DNA of 64,000 nt from Polytrichum commune. Its lineage: Eukaryota; Streptophyta; Polytrichopsida; Polytrichales; Polytrichaceae. The translations under genes were made by a program, and so were the position numbers. How positions within the stretch are numbered: position 1 is the first letter of the stretch; each line of letters begins with the position of its first letter. The DNA lies in contig OX485804.1 of NCBI GenBank assembly GCA_950295325.1, positions 34,348,001 to 34,412,000 on the forward strand, in the 5' to 3' direction. The notes under the pieces are model-generated. The model had not been told where the DNA came from, ran no database searches, and worked only from the letters and a program-made list of their open reading frames with translations. Shown here piece by piece: positions 34,624 to 46,218 of this stretch.

Positions 34624-35066
34624 TGCACCATTCATGGTATTTAGTATCACGTACACTATTTGTGAAGGGCTTAAACTCGATGCCTAGTTAGATGTCTCAA
34701 AATGTATGGTTTGTTAATTGTCAAATTGATTCCATTCGTCAACATAAGTAACTTCTTTAAGTGAAAGAATATCTACATTATGACGTTCATAGTAGCACAT
34801 TGGGATACGTTAGATGACTGACGGCAAGTGTCATTTATGTGCACTTTAGTCGACTTAATGACCATTGTGTAACATAGGCATGCACCTCGCACCACTGTTG
34901 AACATACTCATACCAAAAGATATTCGTAAGCGCACTTGAACACCAAGTGTCATGAGTTGACATTTATGGTGAAGTTCGCAATCATCAGTGCAACCTACCA
35001 TACACCTAAAAATAGGGTTTGTGACACTACTATGCATGTGACACTAAACACCATAAACGGTGTAGT
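34624..35066. mobile_element. MITE-like TIR element, family A copy 3
   Basis: The left arm 'caccattcatggtatttagt' and inverted right arm 'caccgtttatggtgtttagt' are followed on both sides by (A/G)T(C)AC. The internal sequence aligns with copy 2 but lacks the 'atgcaagggg' part. Confidence 0.75.
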
Positions 35067-36180
35067 TGTGTTGCCTTCCTAAAATATCGGCTAAAGGTGC
35101 TAGTGTAGGTCCCACTAGCTTGGATTCATGTAGTCCTGACTTGTTGCAATCCTGCACCTGGATTATTGCTTCGGATGAACCCAACCCCATACACTCATGC
35201 AACTGCATGCCCATGCTCATATGCCTCCCAATGCCAGTGTGTACTCAACATATGCATGTATGTCCATGCTCAAAAGGCCCCATGACTTGCCACCCAGCCC
35301 CACGGAGTACTTTAAGAAGAAGGAAAAAAATGGTTTTCTTTTACTTTTTGATCAATTTGTCCTACTTTGTTGCCCATGCCATGTCACTTCCTTGGGTCCA
35401 TGTTTGCTACCACGCCCCCATACACCATGATGACCACCGTGACCACCACCACCAAGTCTTCCAATGTATATAGAGTTTGGGAATTTGGCACCTAACAACA
35501 ATCCACAGGCCCGTCAGACTCCCCTTGCTTCAAGCGCCACTGGCTCGAAACTGGGTCCCCTCACCCTTTCCTCGCGGATTAACTACCTTCACACGGGCTA
35601 CATACATCTGAAAACGGAAACCACCGCCTCCAATGACTAATGTCACAAACATAATATACAAGATTTCAAGAGCCCAAAGTGTTAACGACTGCCGGATAAT
35701 GTTATGAAATGGGAAATCCATGAGAAACCCCAACAACTTTGTCAGTGAAGTTAGTTTGTGAATGACTCCATGTCCTCCGTTCCAAGCGATGCACACAACA
35801 CCATTGTGTAGAAGCTCACCCACAAGCCCCTCGCACATCCCACAAGGCTCAAACTTCTACAATGATCCGTGTGAGCGGCGAGTTGCACATCACATGTACA
35901 ATGATCTACAACAGTGCGAGCTCCCTTACTTGTGCACCTTAAACCCAGAACCCTTGCAGAATACCTTCAACCCATTCCATTTTCTTTTCTTTTCTTTTCC
36001 TTTCTTTCTTTCTTCTTCTTCTTCTTCTTCTTCTTCTTCTTCTTCTTCTTTTTGTTGTTGTTGTTGTTGTGTCCAGGCTGGCACACCATCATTTTGGACC
36101 CGGTAGGTGTGCAATCGAATCAAAATAATGTAAAATGGCACCATCAACTTCCTTGCCCTACAATTGGCCATGTGAACGGC
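35067..36180. other. Intergenic with CTT microsatellite
   Basis: A TTC run lies at about 36004-36050 followed by TTG repeats to 36069. Open frames across it encode only simple-sequence peptides. No gene supported. Confidence 0.5.
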
Positions 36181-36556
36181 TGAGATTGGAGAGGCGGGAA
36201 CCTCCTGGAGAATGATGGGTTGCCACGCACCCACCCCACCCTCTCTATTGTAGGCTCCCCACAAACACTGGGCCTCGACAAAGGAAGAAGAAGAGAGAGA
36301 GAGAGAGCGAGAGAGACCATGGAATCGCACACGTTTCTTGGTAGGTAGGGTAAGTATGGTGGAGAGCTGGCCTGCATTGTTGGCAACCGCAACACCCTTC
36401 AGCCTCTCCCACAATTTGGCAGGGAAAAGGTTGCCGTCGATGTGGAGCGCTTTTGTGGGCATTCCACACTCCTCGCTCCGTGTCAAAAGTGGCTCCCTCG
36501 TCCAATTGCGAAGTCGGAGAGAAGATGTGGTGAATGGCGCGAGCGCTTGCAAATGA
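36181..36556 (-). other. Exon-like open frame, unrecognised
   Basis: A GC-balanced minus-strand frame reads from 36552 (MQALAPFTTSSLRLRNWTRE) through KALHIDGNLFPAKLWERLKG and PTKKRVRFHG to a CT-rich low-complexity stretch. It stands out from the AT-rich surroundings. There is no known motif, an overlapping + frame also stays open, and the CT tract degrades the signal. It could be a captured gene fragment. Confidence 0.25.
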
Positions 36557-38030
36557 CGACTATGTTTGGATGACTAGTTGGCTACATAATGGCATCAAAG
36601 ACCCCGGATTAGTTTACTAGAGTATATCTGGAACGTATGAGACCCTCAATCTCGTAGGTGGTTTGGTTTTTGGCTAGAGTTGCTTTCATCCACGATGGAC
36701 GAGTTTACAATGACACCACGAATCCCAAGCTGAGGTGTCTAGTTCAGATACTTTGAGCACTGTAATCGTTAACCTGATCCATCAAAAATAATTAAGTGAA
36801 CTATTTGGAATTTGCATCTACGTTGTGAGCACGGCGACAGTAAGATCACATGGATTAGATTGTACCTAACTTTCTTTTCTTTTTTTCTAAATGTTCAAAG
36901 CCAAAATTATGAGTTTGACCTTTACTTGTGAAATAGCTCCCCCACCTCCACTCCCTTTCAGTGGGCGGGTAGTGTCGATTGTTGACATTTTATCTCTTTC
37001 CATCAAAGACTTGTGTTTTTAATCCTTAGGATAGTACAATTAGCATTCATGTTCAAGTACATAGTGTTCCACTTTGGGGAAAATGAAAAATGTTAGAATT
37101 GGGGTCACAAATAAAATTGGACACGTCTATCTTAAGGAGGCGAAAACGCAACAAACTATCCTATGTAGCTTCCTTTGGGGATCATGGTTTTGGATTGTTT
37201 TTTTCTCATTTTGGAAATTGACTTGTTGATTTGTTCCAAAAACACCTATGCACACAAACACGCGTAGACTTATAGCTAGAGTGCAAGGTGGGTTGTGTGG
37301 TAGGCTCCATAAGAACCTTTGGTTGCTGATGTCTCAAGCCGACTCAAGTCACGGTTGTTGTGGCCAAGTTGGCTCATGATGCCTACTTGAAGTACAAATT
37401 TTTATACAAGAAGTCAACCTAGTCATCATCATCATCATCATCATGGGTTATCTTGGAAGGAAATTCATGACTCATACAACAACCACACTAGAAACCTAGT
37501 TCATTTGTAACTAACAGCACATGATATTAGTTATCTGCAACTTGCAAGTGATAAATTATAGCTTATTTTAAGCAATAGGGAAAGCCTTATTAATCCTATG
37601 ATATGAACCTTGTTTGGATAATTTTCACAAACATATGTAATATATTAACATCTTCAAGAACATATCGGCAAAGTAAGCAAACTAAAAATTATAGTTCATT
37701 CAAGCCTAATCTACCAAATATGGCGCATCAATAAAAAACTATCCTACAACCGTCCCCCACCGTCATGGTTCTAGGATTATGGTCCGATTCAAATCATGGT
37801 GCCTATTTAGGTGTTCAAATCTTCACTTAATACTTATGTTGATGAAAATTATCATGCGTTACTGAAAAATATGTAAATCTGTGATAGATTTGCATGTTCT
37901 TTCACCAACACATGGTGTATTGCCCAAGTTTTAGATGTTGGTAATGAATATACCTCAAAGCTTAGAAACACGCAGTCTCACGGTGTCAAGGTACCTTGTG
38001 TACAAATAGCATGCTTGACTCCTCGAGTGA
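36557..38030. other. Intergenic, no gene seen
   Basis: AT-rich sequence with an ATC triplet run at about 37422-37444. Nothing else recognised. Confidence 0.5.
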
Positions 38031-38033
38031 GAT

Positions 38034-38357
38034 TAAAGGCCGCTTCACACTATGGCCGAAGGTTGAGAGGCCGTCAATTTTCACCAACCAAATTGCAAGA
38101 AACCAAGAATTCGGCCTCTCGTCCCTTCACACTAGAGGCCAAAGTCCAAAGGCCGTGGCTCTCCAAAATGCCTACATGGCAGTACTTTTTCACCGATGCG
38201 ACAAACTCTCGAAGGAAGTTTGGGTTGGACAGGATTGGAAACCCGAGCTATGGTTGAGAGCCGTCGATTTTTGGTCATATAAATAAATAAATAAAAATTG
38301 ACAAAATCTTGGCCCTTAGATTGGAGGGATTGTTTTGGGCACGGAATAAAGTGGGAT

Positions 38358-38410
<53 letters not shown>

Positions 38411-38786
38411 TGGATTGGATGGATTGGATGGAATGATGAAGAGAGAAGTGGATAGAAGCCATACATATAGTATGGGTTTGGACTTTGGCCTTGGCCTTTG
38501 GAGGCTTCACACTATGCCCGCTCCGAAGGCTCCAATTCCTAAATAAAAGATAACGCCCGTACATATGTACTGGCATGAATGTGAGCCCGTTGACCTAATA
38601 TTAATCACGATTGCCGTGATGTAGTATTAGGTGTTATCCCTCTTTTGGGAGGTGGGCTCAACAAGCTCCAATTCCTATATGTTATTGACTAACTTCAACC
38701 CATTTTCTTTGGACTCTCAACAAAGTTTGGCCATTCAATCCCACAGCCTCTCGACTTGGACAACCATAGTGTGAAGCGGCCCTAAA
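38034..38786. mobile_element. TIR element related to family B, with CT microsatellite
   Basis: The left end 'taaaggccgcttcacactatgg' and the inverted right end 'tttagggccgcttcacactatgg' agree at most positions, and both continue to a 'gagaggc' motif. Internal phrases such as 'cttcacacta' recur near 38126 and 38507. A 49-bp CT run occupies 38359-38407. Non-coding. Confidence 0.7.
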
Positions 38787-39065
38787 GTGATTGAAGACAT
38801 TAGGACGGGCAATGTTTTCCGGGGCCTACTTGTGAGCTTTAGTGGTCTTGATACCATTGTTGTATACATATTATTGGAGTGGTTATGTTGGTATGAGCAT
38901 GGGAGCCACAACATCAATAGTCAAAATACTAGCTAGTGGTTGATGGTCACTTCTCACCATAACTCCCGAGTCGCTTGAAAGGGCACAACTAGTGCGTCAG
39001 GCAGGGATAAGCTCTGGGACACGGATGCATACTGGCCCACCAATCACAGCAGTGGATGGGACAAA

Positions 39066-39091
39066 CCCTAAACCCTAAACCCTAAACCCTT
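39066..39091. repeat. Interstitial telomere-type tract
   Basis: Three consecutive plant-type CCCTAAA units plus a partial one. A single CCCTAAACCCTAAAC recurs at about 39323-39337 within the adjoining R3 copy. Confidence 0.8.
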
Positions 39092-39097
39092 GGGGTC

Positions 39098-39378
39098 CAT
39101 TGTGGCAGTTGACAGAGTGACCAGGTGAGGGTTGAGTCCAGTGACTGGGGAATTTTTTGGGGGCGTAATTGGTTGAGATCCCAGTGTTTCCAAGTTCAAC
39201 CGGTTACATGTTGACATCGTCGGGGCTGTTCTTTATTTATTCGAGGTATATTCTCTAAGGTATTCTAAAATGATTAGTACTTTTCCTGAAGTCTCCTTCA
39301 ACTGGTTATTTCTCAAACCAGCCCCTAAACCCTAAACTGTAATTGTAACTTTCAGTTGGTTCTCCCCGTTCATTGGGT
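39098..39378. repeat. Dispersed repeat R3
   Basis: Landmarks 'caaccggttacatgtt', 'cctgaagtct', 'ggttatttctcaa' and terminal 'ggttctccccgttcattgg'. About 280 bp, non-coding. Confidence 0.7.
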
Positions 39379-39499
39379 GAGTACACCAACAGAAGTAGTA
39401 CATGTATATGAGGTACCCAAATGACCCAAAATAAGAAAAGAAAAGGGGAAAAGTCCAGATGACAAGTGCTTTTGCTAGCCCTTTTGACTGCTATAATAC

Positions 39500-39715
39500 C
39501 GGCACATACAGTGTCTAGGGAGATTTTGGAGCATAATTGCTCAAGATCCTTGTGTTCCCAAGTCCAACCGGTTACATGTTGAAATGGTTCTGTTTTTATT
39601 CATTTATTTGAAGTATATTCTATAGATTCCTCTAGAATGATGGGTAATTCTCCTGAAGTCTTGAACTCAACCGGTTCATTCGTAACTGGCGGTCGGTTCT
39701 CCCCTTTCATTGGTC
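39500..39715. repeat. Dispersed repeat R3
   Basis: Second direct copy with 'ccaaccggttacatgtt', 'ctcctgaagtcttgaact', 'caaccggttcatt' and 'ggttctcccctttcattgg'. Confidence 0.7.
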
Positions 39716-39762
39716 ACATGTACAGTCATTTTGATCATTATACATCCCCGTCTCCATAACCA

Positions 39763-39987
39763 CTACATTAAATATGATATTTAGTGTGACAAACCCATAG
39801 GAGTTACATGTTTCTATATCTTTTTATTATTAACGTACTTTTTTTAATCAAGTAAAGATGTTAATGTTCTATAGTGTCAAAACAACCAATTCGACCATGG
39901 TTGGTCAATAATGAGATACATAGTAGACAGTTATAGCATTGCGTAACTCCAAATAGTAAGTCACACTAAATATCATATTTAGTGTAT
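39763..39987. mobile_element. 225-bp MITE-like TIR element
   Basis: Left arm CATTAAATATGATATTTAGT and inverted right arm CACTAAATATGATATTTAGT, both followed by GTGAC. Its inner right arm ('gcgtaactccaaata') resembles the MITE at 40083-40268, so the two families may be related. Confidence 0.75.
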
Positions 39988-40029
39988 TGAGCCTCCCGAA
40001 ATTGAGTATCATTCCCAAAATGGTCAGAT

Positions 40030-40345
40030 GCACTTCGTACCAACTTCCATTTCTTGCAATGAACGGGGAGAAGTGACTGTTACACTGTTTTGCCTGATTA
40101 GTGTGAATTCCAATTTGGAGTTACGTGGTGCTATAGCTTTCTACCAACATTTTTTCGGTGTGCATGCAAACTACTTATGTTAATTGGGTAAGAAATAATA
40201 GCCTGAATAAAATGCTATAGCAATGTGTAACTCCAAATGGCAACCCACACTAATTAGACAAAAACAATTTAATTACAGATGATCCGGTTGAGTTTGAGAA
40301 ATAACCGGTTGAAGTTCAAGACTTCAGGATAATTACCAATCATTG
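40030..40345. repeat. R3, inverted copy interrupted by a MITE
   Basis: 'caatgaacggggagaa' and 'gactgtt' lie before 40083. 'attacag', 'ccggttgagttt', 'ataaccggttgaagttcaag' and 'acttcagga' resume after 40268. The interruption point matches a continuous 'gactgttgattaca' in the R3 copy at 42404-42417. Confidence 0.75.
40083..40268. mobile_element. 186-bp MITE nested in R3, TTA duplication
   Basis: About 50-bp inverted arms: left CTGTTTTGCCTGATTAGTGT and inverted right TTGTTTTTGTCTAATTAGTG, both running on to TTTGGAGTTAC and GCTATAGC. TTA flanks the element at 40080-40082 and 40269-40271. A TTA target and long imperfect arms fit a PIF/Harbinger-type MITE, but no transposase link is available here. 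Confidence 0.8.
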
Positions 40346-40359
40346 TAGAGGAATTTAGA

Positions 40360-41160
40360 GGTTACAATGAGAGTAAAACATTTAAATCACGAAACCTTTT
40401 GTTCAAGCTATCCACAAGTGGTTGCACATACATAGCTCCCATCATCTTGCAGTCTTCTAGTGTGTCCTCCCAATCAAAACATTGTCCATGATGCATAGGA
40501 TGATATGTGCCTCCAACATCATTATTTGCCCTCCATCTTAATACACTATCCACCCAAGCTTGAGACAAAAATGGACCCGAGTTCTTGGTCGATTGTCCAA
40601 AGTTAGGTCTGTGACCACATAAAAAATGTCTCTTCCAAACAAAAGTAATGAATCCAAGGCGGATTTAATGGTTAGAACATCAACCAAGTCATATTGAAAT
40701 TTTTGGTTTCAATTTATTTGATTCCGCCATCACATGATCTACCACAAGATGAAGAAAAAATTCAAACATGAAGGTTGTAGCTTGATGGTACCAATAAGCA
40801 TCTTTCATTTGAAAAAACATCCGATACTAATGGCAAATAATACAAATCTGCTCCAATACATGACCTCGAGAAAGCCACAAGTTGATTAGTATTCCATTAA
40901 AATCTTTCCAATAGGTTCTTTATTGCGAAGCACGTATTTTCCCCCGTAGAATCCTCAATTGCTAAGAGTTCCACAAAGGATACAATTGCAGCTCCATTCC
41001 CTTTTAAACTTAAATAACAACAATAAACTATAAAATACATTGTTCCATAGTTTGGTTGGTTGACTCATTGATTATGAGGGGAGCAAGCATGGTCAAGTTT
41101 ACAGAAAATTGCTCCAGTATATCAAAACCATTATTATTTTGGTCAAACGCCTATAAGTAG
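40360..41160 (-). pseudogene. Decayed transposase-like fragment, possibly hAT
   Basis: On the minus strand, 40568-40362 encodes SQAWVDSVLRWRANNDVGG followed by CFDWEDTLEDCKMMGAMYV; farther upstream (about 41130-41050) another frame reads GFDILEQFSVNLTMLAPLI. The fragments are in different frames, separated by stops, and AT-drifted. The pattern recalls plant hAT-like transposon proteins, but no catalytic or zinc-binding residues can be placed, so the family is tentative. Confidence 0.35.
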
Positions 41161-42390
41161 TAGCAAAATGTTGTTTAATTTTTTTTCTTCTTCTCATGGC
41201 ACTCTTTATTGTTGTGTTAGATACTAAAATATGGAATACCAAGATGAAATCTTCAAAACTTATAATTAAAAGAATTGCTCAAAAGGTAATGGCTACATTT
41301 GGTTTAGGATGTAGATTTCATGACCTTAAATATTTTCAAGTTGGATTTTTTTTTCTTCATATTCCTTGACTTCATTATAAACTTGAGGGCACCAATACAA
41401 AAATTTGTAGAAAATCATCCATTGAATGTGATTTAATCATGTTAAAAAAACATTAAACAATTACGTGTTTAATATATCTACTTGCACACTACTTGCACCG
41501 TTTTCTAAAATATGTAGACTTTTCTTGAATTTCTTTTATCAATATAAATTACTCGGCTTTGTAGATCAATGTGTTTTTCAAATGTTTATGATTTTTCCTT
41601 CACAAAATTCAAAGTTAATATATAGTATTGAATTATTTTCACTTAAACCTATGCAAGGTACTAGAGTTGTGTACTTGACCGTGCTTGCACCCTAAGAGAC
41701 TTAAAAAAAATGATATTCCGATGCATTAGAGTGGGCGAACATTAAGTCCCCCCATACGAACTATGGGGGGTGTCAGATCTAGACAGGGGCAGCCTCCAAG
41801 GAAATTTTTGAACCTGACCGAAAACTGCTACCCGCCCCATCCAACTTCGAAAAAAATATTGCCCTTGCATTCTTGAAGGCCGATTGACTACAAACCCCAT
41901 ATTGAGTGCACTTCACCTTCAAGGTCTAAAATCCAATATATATGTGCACTTCCTATTAGTAAATAAACAATTCATTGGGATTTCATTCCGGAAGTGAAAC
42001 CATCAATGAAGCACGTAATTAACTTGGAGGTCAAATAAAATTACAAAATCCTCATTAACATTGAGGTTATAATTTTTATGACTTACCATTTGAAATTGTC
42101 TTTGTCATTCTAAAATGACACTTAAATTTAGTGTGCTGATTTAGTATGTATATTTTATAATATTTTAGTAATGCCGTCAACTTTCACAAGTATTCATACA
42201 CAATTAATCAATTAAGTGTGTTTTAATGTAATTAAGTGGTGTAATTAAGTTTAGTGGCCTAATGGTAGTCTACATCAAATTTATTTGTAGGGTGTAGGAT
42301 GCAATGATTACTGACCTTTTAACTGAGCCCACTAGGCTTTGCCCTTGTTGGTTGGTTCTAACACCCATCTCATACCAAAGCATCAATGAA
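41161..42390. other. AT-rich intergenic DNA
   Basis: No gene seen. A perfect 9-bp-arm inverted repeat, CCCCCCATA-CGAAC-TATGGGGGG, lies at 41748-41770. Confidence 0.5.
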
Positions 42391-42391
42391 T

Positions 42392-42600
42392 GGGGGGAGA
42401 ACCGACTGTTGATTACAAATAAACCGGTTGAGTTTGAGGAATGACTAGTTGAAGTTCAAGACTTTAGGGAAACCTCCCAATTCAATAAATAAAAAAATCA
42501 CAACATGTAACCAGTTAGACTTGGAAACACTCGGATTTTGACCGATTATGTCCCGAAAATCTCCCTAGACATTGCAAATTATAATTGTGCCTTGGATGTG
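42392..42600. repeat. R3, inverted copy with intact empty site
   Basis: 'ggggagaaccgactgttgat' continues uninterrupted to 'tacaaataaaccggttgag', then 'agttgaagttcaagacttt', 'gtaaccagttagacttgg' and 'tctccctagacattgcaaa'. It serves as the uninserted counterpart of 40030-40345. Confidence 0.75.
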
Positions 42601-42654
42601 ATTCGCAATTGCTCCTTCAAGGATCATGTAAATATTTTTTCTACATACATATTA

Positions 42655-42860
42655 TCTTTCATAGTTACAAATAAACCGGTTGAGTTTGAGGAATAACTAA
42701 TTGAAACTCAAGACTTTGGGGAGAAAAAAAACCCAATTTAATAAAGAAAACCAAAATATCACAACATGTAACCAATTGGTCTTGAGAACACTAGGATGTT
42801 GACTAATTATGTCCAAAAATCTCCCTAGACATTGCAAACTATGACTATGATTTGGAGGTG
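42655..42860. repeat. R3, second inverted copy in tandem
   Basis: Repeats the same landmarks ('ataaaccggttgagtttgag', 'ttgaaactcaagacttt', 'tctccctagacattgcaaa'). The spacing from the previous copy suggests a local duplication of about 250 bp. Confidence 0.7.
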
Positions 42861-44280
42861 ATTCACATTTGCTCATTTGAGGATCATGTAAATTACTTTT
42901 CTACATACATATTTTTTGTTAGCTCATGTCCACTCTCAAACCTTTCAATGATCACAATCACATTGAAAACGCAACACAAACTCAAATTGGATTTAGTTAG
43001 GTGTCACTTAAAAGTGTAGAAGTTGACTCTATCTCCTAAGTCACTTTGAAACCAAGTGTGGGTTATATATTATGGGATATGCTTGACGGGTTATGGTTGA
43101 GGGACCTTACTTTTGACGGGTTGTGTTTTTATTTTTATTTTTATTAAAAAAAAAATGGTTTCCTTTCCATGTGACACGCATTTTTTTCATTTTCACTTTT
43201 CTTTTGACGAGCAAGATTAATTACAAACTTTAGATGCCTTTCTTGTGGCTTGTGACAGGTGTAAAAAGAAGCCTTAGTTAGGGATTCTTGACCTTGTGTT
43301 TATTCTTTATCTTCTCTTAGCAATTGATTTACCAAAATTTTCTACCTCCATAATAAAATAAATAAGTATGGAGCACTAGTAGGAGGTCACGAGATGAAGC
43401 CAATAAGATTTGAACTTCCAAGCAAATCCATAGACAATTATATTGGATTACATTACATTGTTTATTGTATTTAGTGTCACATACGTAATAATGTCATTTA
43501 CCATATTTTAAGGTGTATACATTGTTACACTTATAATGGCACTCAAATCTTCCACATGTTATTTGTTCATTTGCATGCAGAATGGGCTTCTTTTTTTTGC
43601 GGCTGCAACCATCTCCCAGTCATAGACAAAAAACATTACCCCTCCATGTACAACCACAATTTTGTTATTGTGTATTTTGTTATTGTGTATTTTGTTAATA
43701 TGATAGTAAATATTCAAATGATATGGAATGTTGATAAACTAGCGTTGGGCAACTTTATTGTACACAATAGTGTAGTGGCAATATCAATCAACATTGGACA
43801 TGTCACATTGACGGTGTTGTCATCCAACACGTTTTTGCTAAGGCGCCCTTTCCTAGTAGTGGATTCGCTTCTTGGATTGACTCATTAATGGTAAAGGGTG
43901 TACCTTGAGACTTTAAAATTCAACACAAAATAGTTCTTCAAGTGGAGGGTGCCAAATGTCACGCAATTGTAGGTTGGAACATGTTTAGAAGGTGATGTCG
44001 CATTATGATATTATATGTTGAGACTAGTAAAACATGTTTACATCACTGCTTAAATACACAAGAAGGCCATTGGGTATTGAAATTAAGAGTGGATAGGTCT
44101 CTATGATGCATATGGTGGAGCCATAGAACCCCAAGACTTGGTCACCATCCTAAGCATGATCAACTAAGTCCACATAAGGCACCCTAACATTCCACAACCT
44201 CTACCAAGTATTCATCCTATGAGAGAAATATTTTTACCCCCCAAAGCCAAGTCGAAGTTATCAAGAATTTTTTCAAAGAT
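42861..44280. other. AT-rich intergenic DNA
   Basis: A 110-codon frame at 43556-43888 carries a tandem 15-bp duplication (TTATTGTGTATTTTG) and no secure motif. A family A-like terminus ('tgtttattgtatttagtgtcac') lies at about 43459-43480. No gene supported. Confidence 0.45.
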
Positions 44281-44539
44281 ATATTGTCGCGGCCCGCATT
44301 TTCTTAAAATCTTAAGTAACCTTATTTTAAGTTTAAAGAATAGGTTTGACCCAGGAAAACATAATAAGTAGAGTACTTTATAGGTAGATTGTCAGGTAGG
44401 TTATTTAGAATTGAGAAGAAAAATTAAAATCCTTAAAGTAGTTAAAAACATCAAATTGAGTTAGTATTAGGAATTCCGTTTCGACTCGGAAACCTTAGAG
44501 CGGAGCGGACCGCACAGGCGACGGTGGGCCGCAACCACC

Positions 44540-46218
44540 ATGGTGACCCAAATCCGGAAGAGGATCGCGGATAAGCCGCTAGCCCTCCGCAAAGTGCACG
44601 TGGTCACCCCCACTGGTTGAGAGGAGAACAATGAGTTGGAGGCAGACTTGAGGGGCATGGGCTGCCTCGGGTTATAGGAAAATCTTGGAGAGTACGCTGT
44701 GAGGAGATGGTGAGGGAGTTGGTCACTGGGGAGGTGGACCAAGTTTACGCTTCCACCATTCGGGGCCGACCGGATAGGTGGAATGCGGAATTGTGGAGTA
44801 GGGTTTACGGGTTCAAGCAAGGAGGGGAAGGTATGGCCACTAAGAGAGAAGATTGTACCAGGGACAAATTCTCCCAGAGGTTGGAACCCAAGTATGGCTA
44901 CTTTGTGAAGGATTGTAAAGACGAGAAGGAAAAGAGGATGTTAGCTTTTCTAGTGCCTATCTTTAGCCTGGAGAAGCCCTATAACATCACTCTTACCCTT
45001 GCTATCTTCTTACTTCTTGCATACTCCGAGAAGAAGGTGGTGGATTGGGGAAGCATCATTGGGGAGTTGGTGCACAAGTTGGCAACCAACACTAAGCGCG
45101 GCCAACCTTCCTACATTGCGCCTTTCCTCTTCCACCTTTACGCACACAAAAACCTACTCACAAACGAAGAGGAAACCCAATGAACATCGCATCAGTTCTT
45201 GCGGGAGCTCCAGACTACCGACTCAAAGCCGGAGATGGGCCATGAGGGTTCGATGGAGGAAGATGTGATGGAGTTGAGCAACGAAGAGCGGCCCGTGACC
45301 AAGAAGCGGAAACTAATATTGGGGAATCGTGCGACACGGACCAGGTCCGCCACCAAGCCCGTAGGAGGTGGAACCTCCACCTTCCCTTTGGAGGACAATC
45401 CGGTGGACTCCATTATCCGCGACTTGAAGGGAGTATGGTCCCGGATTGCGGAATATGAGCTGCAAATACAACAAGTAGGGAAATTGGTGGGCAACCCTCC
45501 GCGGGAGAGTTTGGTTGCCGCAATACAGGAGGCCATCCAAGATCCGCGCCGGTTGCGGGAGCTGGAGCGTAAGGTAGACCACCTTACTGCGGAAAAGCGG
45601 AAGACCGCGGAGCAAGTGCGGAAGTTGGAGGCGGAGCGAGAGAAGCTCCTTAAGTAGGTAAAGGATACCACCCTAACGGTACAAAAGGTGAATGATGTGG
45701 TGGATATCCCGGGGAATGTGTGGTGGAAAGCTAAGATGTTCGACGCGGAATTGAAGAATGCGGGCCACGTTTCCGGGTCGAAGATGGTTACCTTCATCAT
45801 AGATCAAGCGAGTAAGATGGACGTATCTTTGAAAGCAATGAAGGCCCTCATTGCTAGCTGCACGGACTTGTTTCCCGTCGTAGTTGAGTCATCAGAGGAA
45901 ATATAGTCCTCATCGAGCTACTCCGACTTGACCCCTCATGACATGGTGGAAATTCAGGGTGCCGCGGTAGAAGGTGAAAACCAACATGCGGAAGAGGTGG
46001 ACCAGGTGGAGGACATCACAACGATCACGGCCCTGCCGATTTCCATCACTAAGGTGTTAGTTCCCAATGCCACCCCAGTTTCCGCCGCGGTTGGAGAGGA
46101 AACCTTGGGTGATTGCCACGTGGCCGAGGTGATAACACCGAGCCTGGCCACGGATGTCGCGCACCTCTCCATGAGGAGTGCCCGAAACACCATGGGCACA
46201 AGGGGGACCCCGGAGTGA
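44540..46218 (+). pseudogene. Decayed transposon-associated ORF with coiled coil
   Basis: Unrecognised. One long frame runs from 44707 (MVRELVTGEVDQVYAS) to 46218 with internal stops TGA 45181-45183, TAG 45655-45657 and TAG 45904-45906. Upstream, 44540 (MVTQIRKRIADKPLALRK) and a segment ENLGEYAVRR look like the same gene in another frame, broken by two more stops and a 1-nt shift just before 44707. Recognisable segments are RPDRWNAELWSRVYGF, a short hydrophobic stretch (ITLTLAIFLLLAYS), a basic patch TKKRKLI, and a Lys/Glu-rich coiled coil (about 45560-45650). Composition is GC-rich and unlike the flanks. It could be the gag-like or accessory ORF of a large retro- or DNA transposon; I cannot choose. 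Confidence 0.55.

Noticed and set aside
43556-43888. Possible Harbinger-type transposase fragment
   Set aside because: A short 'NHNFVI' phrase is suggestive, but no catalytic residue can be placed, and a 15-bp tandem duplication fills the middle.
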